64,000 nt of DNA from Syncephalastrum monosporum B8922 (lineage: Eukaryota > Mucoromycota > Mucoromycetes > Mucorales > Syncephalastraceae): assembly GCA_000697355.1 (NCBI GenBank), contig JNEN01001277.1:62001-126000 (forward strand), read 5' to 3'. Both the position numbers and the translations under genes were made by a program. Positions 12,799-23,487 of the stretch are shown here, one piece after another (position 1 is the first letter of the stretch; each line of letters starts with the position of its first letter). The notes below the pieces were generated by a model that was not told where the DNA came from, did not search any database, and saw only the letters and a list, made by a program, of their open reading frames with translations.

Positions 12799-13535
12799 TC
12801 ACTGAACCTGGGTGCCGTCCTCGACTCGCACATTCGCTCGATCGTGGCCCTTGTATACGTACTTGTACACGTACTCGACGCTCCTCGCCGAGGTGCAGAT
12901 CTCCACATTTATATGGGCCTGGTACTTGTGCAGCAAGTACGGGTGATAGGGAACCACCCAAGTGTTGTTTTGATGAAAGCGAGCCGTAGTCCCAGGAGGG
13001 TAAAAGCGTCCGTTGGCCCGACGCCGGTAAACGACATAACCGGTTTCCTGATTGACCGTGATCTGGTCTGTGAAAGGGCGCGGATAGCGTTTGGAGCCCG
13101 CGGTTTCGTCGGGCCTGGTCCTGCCGGTAATCATGCACGCCGCATTTTGGTTGTGGATGCCACAGGGACGCTGCACCATATGACGCCTGACCGACTCGTA
13201 TAATTCGGGCTGGGAGACAAGGTTGGGTCTCTCGGCGCTGACGATGCGATCAAAGTCATCAGGTGTGTGTGGCCCGTCGCGCCTGTCCAGAATTACGAGA
13301 ATGTGGGCGTGCGGAAGGCTTCTCTTCTGGAACTCGACCACATGGACATCGCCATTCACCCTTCCGAAAACCTTGCCTTGTCCGACGTCGTGCATCAAAG
13401 CCTTGAGCTTGAGCAAAACACATGGCAGACGAGATCGACACGCTCAGCAGCAGTTTGCGGTGGAGTCAGCTCAACGGACTTGACGCTCTCAATAACCGAC
13501 TGTTCCTGAGCAACAGGGCATTCCTACTCTTCACT
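12799..13535 (-). mobile_element. Helitron relic (HUH Rep domain, frameshifted)
   Basis: The minus-strand frame 13416-12799 reads as the Helitron helicase-like N-terminal region: 'VVEFQKRSLPHAHILVIL' carries the HUH motif (HAH), followed by 'DFDRIVSAE', a Cys-containing 'RPCGIHNQNAACM', 'YVVYRRR' and the Tyr motif 'YVYKYVYKG'. This order is that of eukaryotic rolling-circle Helitrons. Just upstream 'ERVDLVCHVF' is in another frame from 'LLKLKALMHDV', although these are contiguous in Helitron proteins, so a frameshift near 13405 has broken the ORF. No SF1 helicase part was found and the sequence diverges below 12800. This is a dead, truncated copy. Confidence 0.85.
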
Positions 13536-14588
13536 ACGCCTGTTCATACTCCTTGGCTGAACCTTCCCAGTCCATATGCGTCTGAAGCAGAGTAACGTTT
13601 TCTGATGGCCAGCTTATGGGGGGAAAGAATGAAGTAAACAGTAACGGAAAGTCGGCTCAATTCCGCTTATGCTGCATTTTCAACAAAGCCCACCCACTGT
13701 CCACACTCAGCTTTGCTGGCCTGCATTAATTTTGGTTGTGTGTGGTTGTTCGCTATGGCATACGTTTCAAACAAGAGACCAAAGCACTTTTGACTAACAT
13801 GCACTCCTCGTTTATACTTCTCGTAAATAAAAACGACCGCTTGCTCCGGAGAAGACCCAACCAACCGAATGGGAAATACGCGCGGTCGAGGCTGCACTTT
13901 ACGGTCCTAGCCCAAGAAAATGAATGCCGTTTTAGCTATCAAAACAAACTATAAAGCAACACAGAAGATAAACCGGTTTCTGAGTTTAGACTCGTTCTTT
14001 ACCTGTCCGACGTCTGTGTTTTGCTTATCAAGGGGCGAGACGCATGTAAAGAGAAACAGAAACACTCCCATGGCAGCCAAGTAAGTAACAGCCGTTGGCC
14101 CACGCACGATAATGGCACTGATAGTGGAGCTCACCTGGGCGTCCAGTCCCAATCTGTTATAGGACATGCAATCTGTGTCACTTTGCTCTTATAATTATTT
14201 TCATGATAGTCGCCCCAAAAACCATGCGATTTTAGCCTTTTATCACACCGCTGCCTAGAGACTATGTATGCAAGGTGTATTTTCCTGTCATAAAGGTCCA
14301 GTTCAAGTCCGGCTTGTTTTGCCTTATTCCAATGGTGACCCCAGGTAGCTCACCTGTCAAAAGGATTATGAATCAGTCCGCGGGTACGTGCGCGCATATA
14401 CACCCAGGGATTACAGCCTCCCATACTGATTGAGCACATTGTCTTTGTCTCTCTATGGACACCATGGCATGTGTTTCTTCGTTAGTGTGCTGGGTGTATA
14501 TAGTGAATTAGGGAAAAAATGCATATTGATACAATGAAGATAGCGTTTTTCTACATAGAGATCGTTGAATACTCAAGCGTTTCAATGA
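13536..14588. other. Intergenic, no gene seen
   Basis: Between the Helitron relic and the first P450 gene. Short frames without domains; AT-rich towards the P450 3' end. Confidence 0.45.
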
Positions 14589-16546
14589 TTAGACCTGAAT
14601 ACGCTCAAAGGTGATCTCGAGGTCCTCGGGCATGAGGAGAAGAGCACCCTTGAGTTCGAGCTTTTCACGGTAGGGAGAATGATCCGGCAAGCGCCATGTG
14701 TATCGCTGCAAGAGAAGCGGCAGCATGATGCGCTGTTCCGCCATGGAGAAATTCATGCCGATACACCTATACAGAAAGAAAGGCATGTGCTTGAGTTCAC
14801 TGATTTTACCTTTTAATTCCATTTCTGATACGTACTGTCTGGGACCACTGCTGAATGGCAACCAGCCCTCAGTCTCCTCACGGTCCGGATTGAAAACTTC
14901 GGGATCCTTGAATACGGTCGGGTTGCGGTGCATTTCATAGATATCCAACTTGACACTCGTGCCTTTGGGGATCGGCAAACCGCCGACTTCGGTGTCGCGT
15001 GCTGCGAAACGCGGCAGCGTGCCCGTCGCGGGTGGGTTGATTCGTAGCGTTTCTCGGATGATGCGGTTCAAATATGGCATGGCGTGAAGCTGCTCTTGTG
15101 TCGGCGTGTCTGTGCTATTGCCGAGCACGCTGAGGACCTCTTCTCGGGCTTTAGCTTGAATTTCCTGACATTTCTAAAGTTTGAGTTCTTCCATTCTCTA
15201 TGATGGTATGAAGGTCGTGTGTTCGTACCGGATAGCGGGCAAGCCAGTAAATGGCGTAGGAAAGAGCGTTAGCAGTCGTGTCATGGCCTGCCACAAAGAA
15301 CAGGCACAGATTGCTCTAAGAATGCAAAATGAGCCGACGTGACCGAATCCAATACAGCCGCAACGTACCATGAGTTCTTCATCGGACAGAGCCGCCCCCG
15401 CCTCGTTTTCGGCCTCGAGCATCAGCGTCAAAAGATCCTTTTCGCTTTCCTTGAGGCCCTTGTCTTGACCGAGTTCCTTGCGCTTGATGGTAATGATGTT
15501 CTCAATCATGCCGAGCAAATCAAACAAGTCCTGGCGCGCGCGTGCGCGCTTAGGGATCAGCCAGTAAAGGTAACGGTCGGTAAACGGGAAAGCGGCGGGA
15601 AACGGATTAAACAAAGCGTCGTTGATGGCATGATACTTGCGCACCCAGTCGTTGTTCTTGTCATCCAGCGCGTGAAAATCGAAGCCAAAACTAGAAATGG
15701 GTTAATGGATGAGAAAAGAAACAGTAAGACAAGATGGATGTGCTTTACCCAGCACGTCCAATGGCATCCAATGTGAAACGAGCCATCAGATCATGGAAAT
15801 CTAGAGTACCGCCTTCACGGTCGATAATATCGAATGATTTCTGTGAAAGCTCTACAAAGAGGTCGAGCGGCATGGATCGATGGAAGGCTGGGTTGGCAAT
15901 CTTTTGGCAAAACGGATGAGACCCAGCACGTCCTTCACTTATTTTCTGAGACTGCAATTACCTTGCGTTGTTTCTTCCAGTCATGTTCCTGGACAATGGC
16001 CATATTAGGCCCGCCCAAAAACATGCCGACCATGGTACCTTTCATGCGGGTTTGGAATCTTGGGTTCTTGGTGATGTCATCTTCATGGATGTGGATGAAT
16101 ATTTCTATTTTTATGGTCATCCCATATAGACTTACTGTTGCGGAGGAATTGCTTGGCCGCCTGAGGATGCGCAATATGCACGGTCCATCCGATCAAGTCG
16201 AGGCACTAGGGACGCTTCGTCAGTTTGAATGCACAAAAAATAGCCCTTTCTCTCAATCACTTCCTACCGCAAAGATACCGAGCGGGTGTTTTTGGGCGGC
16301 AGGAATGGTTAGTGTGTGGGCCGTTTTCTCCACACCGCGGGTCAAGAGGGAGGGGACAAAGTTGTACACACGCGGCAAGCCGCGCAAGGCCGGCGGCGGA
16401 CGCACCACACGATCAATGGTTCGCACGAGCCACACCGCACTGAGCGCGGCGGTGATGGTGACGATGCGTTGACGCGGGGTCGTGTCGGCGAGTTTTTCAA
16501 GATATGGTTGGGCAAAGTCCACTACCTTGTCGTAATAGGTGTCCAT
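14589..16546 (-). CDS. Cytochrome P450 (CYP509-like), copy 1
   Basis: 514-aa P450 in eight exons on the minus strand: 16546-16268, 16205-16136, 16080-15962, 15900-15749, 15690-15369, 15315-15229, 15173-14836, 14766-14589. All junctions are GT..AG and keep frame. Visible motifs: N-terminal hydrophobic anchor ('RIVTITAALSAVWLV', ~27-41), I-helix 'AGHDTT', K-helix 'ETLR', 'PERF'-region 'FNPDREE', and heme loop 'PFSSGPRQ|CIGMNF', whose axial Cys is rebuilt across the last intron. It should be an ER-bound haem monooxygenase. The CYP509 label rests on resemblance to zygomycete P450s recalled from memory, so the family is tentative and the substrate unknown. It is a tandem paralogue of 17304-19185 and has one extra intron (15228-15174) after the AGHDTT exon. 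Confidence 0.9.
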
Positions 16547-17303
16547 AGTATGGAAGGTGAGAAAAAGAGCTGGGAAGAGAAAAAGAAATAAACATGTGCG
16601 TCTGATTTACTTGGGGTCTCGTTTTGCAGCCGGATGGTTTGCTTGTACAACCCACAAAAGTGGCGGGTGATACCGACGACGGAGAACCCTGGACGAACCA
16701 TAATATGAGTCAAAATCCCTATTTGCGCTCCCTCACTTTCATCTCGGAACGCTCGCTTTATTTTTGCATCGTATCGACAAGATGACGCTATATACATCCG
16801 CTCCCATGACAATCTGCTCTTGACTTAAATTCTGGTTGCTTCCGGCTGTCTTCCAATTTAGGTGGGCGGGAAACCGGAACACAAGTGCGCGCGGCACTTC
16901 ATATGGACGCCAACTATTTGATCTGCCCTGAACAAGTCATAGCCCGTCTACCAATGCACTAGCATATAGGATCTATCTTCCAGATTCTCTGAAGAGAAGT
17001 TACCTATAGATCCGTAGGAAACAACGTCCCTCCAATTGTGGTGACCTACAGCAAGTAAGACCAGACAACGAGGTACACATTAGTCATCCAACACTGGATT
17101 AATAATAATACAGGTACACTGATATGCCTGACCCACTGACAAGCCACCTTACATGGGTTGTGTGGTATATGATGAATATGTTCCCATAAGATTACATGTG
17201 TATTGATTTGAGGTTCGATAATAATGACATAGTTAGCAAATAGGCCAGCAATTGCGACGGTGCGGCCGAGTTATCAATAATAGAGCATACAGTTCACCAT
17301 AGC
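16547..17303. other. Spacer between the P450 paralogues
   Basis: Promoter side of P450 copy 1 and 3' side of copy 2. No coding signal seen. Confidence 0.45.
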
Positions 17304-19185
17304 CTAATTCACGCGCTCAAACACGACGCCGAGCTGGTCGGGTTTGAGAAGGAAGGATCCCTTGAGCTGGAGACCATCCCGGTGAATAGAGTTCTCGGGC
17401 AAGTGCCATCGATAGCGTTGGAGCAAGAGGGGTAGAAAGACGCGCTGCTCCTGCAAGGAGAAATTCATACCGAGACATCTGTATCACAAAGTGAGACCTG
17501 GATCAAGCCTATAATTATGCAGGGTCACGTACTGTCTTGGGCCACCGCTGAAAGGCAGCCAGCCTTCGGTTTCCTCGCGATCCGGATTGAACACCTCGGG
17601 ATCCTTCCATAAGTCTGGGTTACGGTGCATCTCAAAGATATCGACGCGTACACACGTGCCCTTGGGGATCAGGATGCCGCCAAGCTCCGTGTCGCGCGCG
17701 GCGAACCGCGGCAGGGTGAAGGTGGCAGGCGGATTGATACGGAGGGACTCATGGATGATGCGGTTGATGTAGGGCATGGCCTTGATCTGCTCGGGTGTGG
17801 GGGTCTTGTCCGTGGCTGTACCCAGGACGCGCTGGGCCTCCTCGCGTGCTCGGGTCTGAATATCGGGATGACAGGCGAGCCAGTAGATGGCATAAGTGAG
17901 TGCGGTGGCGGTCGTGTCATGGCCCGCCACAAAAAAGAAACACAGATTGGCCTAGCGAAAGTCAGCAAGACCTCTATCAGGCACCCTAAAAAGACGGTAT
18001 TTTACCAAGAGTTCGTCGTCAGACATGGCCGACCGTGCTTCGGTTTCGGCCTCGAGCATGAGCGTGAGGAGATCCTTTTCTCTTTCCTTGATACCAGACT
18101 GTTTACCCAACTGCTTACGCTTGGCGTCAATCACGCCTTGCATCATGGTCAGCAAGTCTGTCAGGTCGCGTCGGGCACGCGCACGGCTAGGAATAAGCCA
18201 GTAAAAGTTTCGGTCCACAAAGGGAATGGTTCCAAGGGTCATGTCGCTCAGCGCCTCGTTGACCGTGTGATACTTGCGCACCCAATCATTGGTCTCGTCA
18301 CCAAGCGCATTGAAGTCGAAACCAAATCTACCAGGATATCAGGTCAGATTTAAGGTTTGGAGAGAGACCACAGAATGCCTTTACCCCGCACGTCCAATGA
18401 CATCCAGTGTAAAGCGGCTCATAAGGCTGTCAAAGTCCAGCGTACGATTCTCGGCCTGTTCAATGAGCTCAAAGGACTTGAAAGACAGCTCGGCAAAAAG
18501 ATCCAGTGGCATGGACCGATGGAAGGCTGGATTGGCAATCTAGTCATTGTAACGTTGTCAATGAGACATTATTTTGAAAACAGTTTGGGTTTTACCATGC
18601 GTTGCTTTTTCCAAACCTCGTCATTGACGATGCCGATATTGGGACCACCTAGGAATATGCCTACGATGGTACCATGCGTCAAATCCTGGAATAGCGTTCC
18701 CTTGGTGATATCAGCTGCATGAACAAAAGTGAGTTACGTCTTTCATGTATCGATGGATGTTTCGCTTACTGTTTCTGAGGAACTGCTTTGCGACCTCGGG
18801 TTTTGCGATATGCACACTCCAACCAGTAATATCGAGGCACTACCATAGATCCCGTCATCAATATGTACGAGGAGACTTGTCGCACACGAAGACGGTAACG
18901 TACCACGTACATGCCCAGTTTATGCTTCTGCGCTGCCGGAAGGTTCAGGCGATACGCCGTCTTCTCGATGCCGCCTGTCAACAAGGACACAATGTTAATT
19001 GCACCCACGCGTGGGAGGCCGCGCAGGGCCGGTGGCGGCCGCACCAGGCGGTCCAACACTCGCAGGAGCCACACTGCGCTCAGAGCGGCTGAGATGGTCA
19101 CGATGCGCTGGCGCGGCGTCGTATGAGCCAATCGCTGCAGATAAGGCATGGCTATGTCGGTCGCACGAGCGAGGTAGCTCTCCAT
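17304..19185 (-). CDS. Cytochrome P450 (CYP509-like), copy 2
   Basis: Close paralogue of the gene at 14589-16546, about 515 aa in seven exons. Approximate exons: 19185-18905, 18840-18772, 18720-18598, 18541-18387, 18328-18006, 17952-17535, 17479-17304. It shares the N-terminal 'TTPRQRIVTI' block, 'RPPPALRGLPRV', 'FHRSMPLDLF', I-helix 'FVAGHDTTATALTYAIYWLA', K-helix 'ESLRINPPAT', and heme loop 'PFSGGPRQ|CLGMNFSL' with the Cys restored over the last intron. The AGHDTT region and the following helix are in one exon, whereas copy 1 has an intron there. Both genes face the same way with about 0.76 kb between them, which points to tandem duplication. It ends 'VFERVN', against 'TFERIQV' in copy 1. 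Substrate unknown. Confidence 0.9.
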
Positions 19186-19559
19186 TGTTTGGTTATTATT
19201 TTTGGTGTGAAGGGAAGACGAAGAAGTAAAAAGAGATCACGGTGGACTGAGAGTAGATGATCCGCTTTTGTTTGTTTGTGCGACCTGCCATTCCCGGGGA
19301 GCGCCGCTTCCGCATGAGTCAAATTTTACGCGCTTGCCATTGCCGGATCACACACACACAATGCCTCTTCCGAAGTGTATCCGATTTTGACTTGCCGCAT
19401 CTCTTTTGGTACGATTTTTCTCTCGTGGGACTCCCATGCCCTTAATCTCTTCAGCTATAGATAATGAGAGCGTATACTGTAGTCTTTTGCGTTTGAAAAT
19501 TCACAAAAGGGTGGGTTACATTTTTTTAATTCGGCCAATAGGCAACACAGGAGATCGAC

Positions 19560-19682
19560 CCATCCACTTGGCTGACCGGTACAGTTTTTGGCTGAATGGT
19601 GCAGCTTTAGCTGACCAGGGCAATTATTTCATGTGAGTTTTGAATGATCAGTGCGGCTTTTGGCTGGTCAGTACAGGTTGTG
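19560..19682 (+). repeat. Degenerate ~20-nt tandem repeat upstream of the Fanzor relic
   Basis: The motif 'TTTTGGCTGACCAGTACAG' recurs four to five times with substitutions (near 19568, 19587, 19607 and 19656), with one longer spacer. It ends where the Fanzor-like frame opens. Units vary in spacing and sequence, unlike a CRISPR array. Confidence 0.55.
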
Positions 19683-19697
19683 GATATACAAATGTAA

Positions 19698-20629
19698 TGG
19701 TCAAGACTTCATCCCAAAACAAAGACGGGTATTGAAGGAAGTACGTACAATGCGGCTGAATATTATACCACGGCCGGATTCCGTAAGACAAATGCTCAGA
19801 TCAAGGAGCGCAAGCAAGCCAGCAACATTAGCGAAGTCGAGAGCCATATCGGATCACCAAAGACAGCATCGCAGAAAAGACTATTGGCCTACATGCAACG
19901 AACAATGGCTGGATTGGACCCACTCCTTGCAATCTATGGTCGTGCTTTCCAGCGTCTCAAGTTTCTAAATCACCGTGGGCATCAAAAAGCTGAACATGAA
20001 ATGATCAAAATATATCTCGATGGCGGCAAAAAAGATGGACCTCATCCCAACCACGGCCTGAGCCACGAGGTCTACCTATGACGCCAAAGACAAGATGGAT
20101 CGCTGTGCTGGCGAAGACGGCGACCCAGGGAACAGCCGGGTCATGGACCAGAACCGTAAGTCTATTAGAAAGGGAGACAAAGGAAAGAAGAAGTAATACA
20201 GTACCACATAATTCACATGTATAGACGCCCAAAACCCGGCACCGAGTGGCGACAAGTTCAATCGAACAGTCGCGCGAAATACCGTTGTTCTGTATCGGCA
20301 ACGGAAGTTTTGACCGAAAGACATGTCGAAACAAACCACATGGTTTAGCAAAGAGATTTAAGAACGCTGTACGTCAGGCGCAGCGCCAACATGCCCTGCT
20401 CGTTATCAATGTTCACGAGGCCTGGACTTCCCAGGTTTGCTCCTCCTGCGATACAAGGTCTCTTCAAAACCTTCAGCTCGACGAAAACGACGCGAAATCA
20501 AAGTTGCATACTGTCCTATACTACATTGTCTGCGACAACTTATGGCAACGGGATGTGAATGCATCCCGCAACATACGTTTCGTGGTGCTGTTCTCCGTTA
20601 TCGGCAATGTGTCACGCGTTTTCACGTAA
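19698..20629 (+). pseudogene. Fanzor (eukaryotic TnpB-like RNA-guided nuclease) relic
   Basis: Two protein-like blocks in the order of a Fanzor C-terminal half. The first, open from 19698 to the TGA at 20079-20081, has 'GSTYNAAEYYTTAGF', 'LLAYMQRTMAGLDPLLAIYG', 'AFQRLKFLNHRGHQKAEHEM' and 'LDGGKK'. The second, 20246-20629, has 'PLFCIGNGSFDRKT', 'VINVHEAWTSQVCSSCD' and the RuvC-III/zinc-ribbon end 'VCDNLWQRDVNASRNI'. The TSQ.CS.C plus C..QRDVNA.RN pattern is diagnostic of the TnpB/IS605-OrfB/Fanzor superfamily. A plausible intron (about 20154-20225) lies between the blocks, but the TGA lies before it. The N-terminal domain and a start are missing, and one zinc-ribbon Cys appears replaced by Tyr ('LYYIVCD'). 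The nuclease is probably inactive. Confidence 0.8.
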
Positions 20630-20644
20630 GAGTACGATGCCGTC

Positions 20645-22221
20645 GAACGTCAAGGAGCTCCATATAATCCGGATATTAAAAAACCGTAAGACGCATGAAA
20701 GTAAGGCAAGTATCCTTCCTTTGTCTATTTTATTTACTTAGGCTTATATAGCATATGACTTTTTGTCGGGTTTATAAATAGATCATGATCATAAAAATAC
20801 ATGTGGAGCCTTGAGGGCGAAGTTACCCCTTAAGTAAAAAGATCGGACGAAAATTTGCTTGTTACCAGGTAACAGGAAGTGTCGCTTGAACGGCTGGCAA
20901 AGCCAAAAAAAAAGTTCAAATGATGTATTGATTTACTCCATTGCCTGCCTTTTTTCCGAACCGTTGGATTGTGTGTCTTGAATCCATTTTTAGTGAAATT
21001 TTTGTGCTGCAATATGGGTTACAGGTAGGACACGCACGCACAAGCTGAGACAGAACCCCGGAAATCTGCAGATCTCGTGGATAGATATTGACATTTATTG
21101 GCTGGATATGTTTTTGAAACGAATGAACCCTCGGTTCTCTCCCCCACCCCTCAACGCACCCTTTTTTCATGTACGCCACTGCCTATTGTACCGAGGGGTG
21201 GAAAAGGGTGGCGCGGAATGAGGTAGGAGACGGGAAACGTGATACCCGACTCGAAGCCACTTCCAGAAAAAAAAAAAAAGAAAAGGGTAAGAAATCAGAC
21301 CGACAACGACGGAATGATTCGGCCGAACACAAAAAAATTAAAAAGCAAGGAGCCGATGCCATTAGGTAATGTTCTTTGTGGGTTTTACTGATTAGGATGA
21401 TGGTTACATCTATGTTTATCAATAGTCATGTAAAATATTTATTACTTGTCTTCCGCATGCCTTTGTTGACGGATCCACGATACACAAGCAGTACACATAT
21501 ACGCATCTAGAATACACAATGCGCGATTGTATGAATAGATTTTTGGCCATTATATGATAAGGGTCCTCTACTGTTCTTTCAAAAAGATTGTTTCAAATCG
21601 AACCACAGCCAAACCATTTGTTTCAGCTCTTCGGAGTTCCTGATAATTGACAGGGCTTCTTGAGATATAGTACATGGTAAAAGAGAAAAAAAAAAAAAAA
21701 GGGCCTGGGGTCTCTTTTGGGGGCGTCGATCTTTACGGCGCGGGCGAGGAAGCTCCGCGAACTCCGAGATTTGCACCCAATCACCTGTGCAATCATCGCC
21801 CACCATCTCTTTTCTGGGACACACAGCTGTTTTACTTTTTACTGCTGTCTGCGGTCTCTCTCTCTCTCTGTCTCTCTCTCACTTGCTTTGTCTTTCTTAG
21901 TGTCCTCCTATCTCCTTTCCTTCTTTTTCTTTTACTTTCTTTTTTTCCTTTTCGCTGCCGCCTGTGACTGATCTGACGAGGTTTCTCTCTTGAGCAGTGA
22001 AAAAAGTAATAAGAACCTATTTCTTTCTCTGCACCGCACACCTAGAATCGCACTCTGCACTTTTTTTAACTTGTGCTCCGCCCCCGTCTACTTTCCATCC
22101 TCCCCCCTCTCCCTCTCGCACTCGTCTGTCTCTCTCCTCATCCACCCTCTCCCCTCTTTTTAGCCTTCCTCTTCCTTCGCTCTTCTTTCTTCCTTCCGCG
22201 CTTGCTTTTGCTCCCAACAGA
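20645..22221. other. Intergenic and transporter promoter/leader
   Basis: No supported gene. There is an A-rich purine tract near 21266-21290 and a long CT-rich region from about 21840 to 22200, which ends at the transporter start and is probably its promoter and 5' leader. Confidence 0.5.
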
Positions 22222-23487
22222 ATGGCATCTGATTCCTTTTCGCTGCTGCAGTCAAGAAATGGCGGAAAGAGCCTGCTCGACTCTTCCATGGTCTGGCTGG
22301 CCCTGTACTTTTTCTTCAATCTTGCCTTGACCCTGTACAACAAAATCATCTTGTCGATCTTCCAATTCCCGTTTCCTTGGACTCTGACTGCCATCCACAC
22401 GCTCTGCGGTGCGTTGGGATCGTACTGTTTCTGGCATATGGACGTCTTCACGCCCGCCAAGCTCGGTGAGCGGGAGAACATGATTATGCTCATGTTTTCT
22501 GTCCTGTACACCATCAATATTGCTGTCAGCAATGTGTCTCTGTAAGTCTGTGGTTATATGGGAGTTGTCCTTTTTTTTTCTGACGACATCTTTTATTTTC
22601 GTATAGCAATCTCGTCACTGTGCCGGTAAGCGTTGCAAAAAATAGAAATTTTAGTTCAATGTGCTGTCTGTATTGGGGGACATGTTTAACTCACTTTTTC
22701 TTTTTAGTTCCATCAAGTGGTTCGCGCCATGACGCCTGTGTTCACCATCATGCTGTCGGTGATGTTTTTGAGCAAGAGCTACTCGAGCATGACTTACATC
22801 TCGCTTCTGCCCGTCGTGGCTGGTGTTGCGTTTGCCACCTTTGGCGAGTACAACTACTCTGCCATGGGCTTCTTTCTTACCGTCCTGGGCACCGTCCTCG
22901 CTGCCATCAAAACTGTCGTCACGAACCGCGTCCAAGTCGGTCGCACCAAGCTCCATCCGCTGGATCTTCTCCTCCGCATGTCGCCGCTCGCCTTTGTGCA
23001 GACCATGATCTATTCGTATGTCACAGGTGAAATGGCCCAGGTCCGTGAGTTCTACCACACCAGTTTCTCGTGGGGCCTTTGCTTTGCGCTCCTGATGAAC
23101 GGTATCATCGCCTTCTTCCTCAACGTCGTCAGCTTCACCGCCAACAAAAAGACGTCCGCCCTCACCATGACTGTCGCTGGCAACGTGAAGCAGGTCCTTT
23201 CCATCGTTTTGGCCGTTATCATCTTCAAATTGCATATCACATGGATGAACGCTCTGGGTATCCTCTTGACCCTCGCTGGTGGCGCGTGGTACACGTAAGT
23301 TTTTTCTCTTTAGCTGGGGCTCCCTATATTCATTATATCTTTCCTTGGTGATATCCAACTCTTTCTTTTTTGATACAGGCAAGTCGAAATGGCAGAGAAG
23401 AGCAAGAGCAAAAAGCTCTCGTCTAATGAGACCCTGCTTGGGTCCAACGTCGACGCAGAACTGGCTGGCATCAAGACTCAGCGATAA
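22222..23487 (+). CDS. Triose-phosphate-type (TPT/DMT) sugar-phosphate or nucleotide-sugar transporter
   Basis: 344-aa protein in four exons: 22222-22541, 22607-22625 (a 19-nt microexon coding only 'NLVTVP'), 22708-23294, 23379-23487; frame is kept throughout. About ten hydrophobic segments; family signatures include 'LYFFFNLALTLYNK' near the N-terminus, 'VPFHQVVRAMTPVFTI' and the Lys-bearing 'FTANKKTSALTMTVAGNVKQ', typical of fungal TPT-family carriers of the Golgi or ER. These exchange a sugar phosphate or nucleotide sugar for phosphate or nucleotide monophosphate; the exact substrate cannot be read from sequence. The hydrophilic C-tail contains 'KSKSKK'. The start follows a long CT-rich leader and is the first in-frame ATG before the conserved region. 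Confidence 0.93.

Noticed and set aside
19560..19682. Possible CRISPR-like array beside the Fanzor
   Set aside because: Units are degenerate, spacing is irregular and there are no unique equal-length spacers; CRISPR is not expected in a fungal nucleus.
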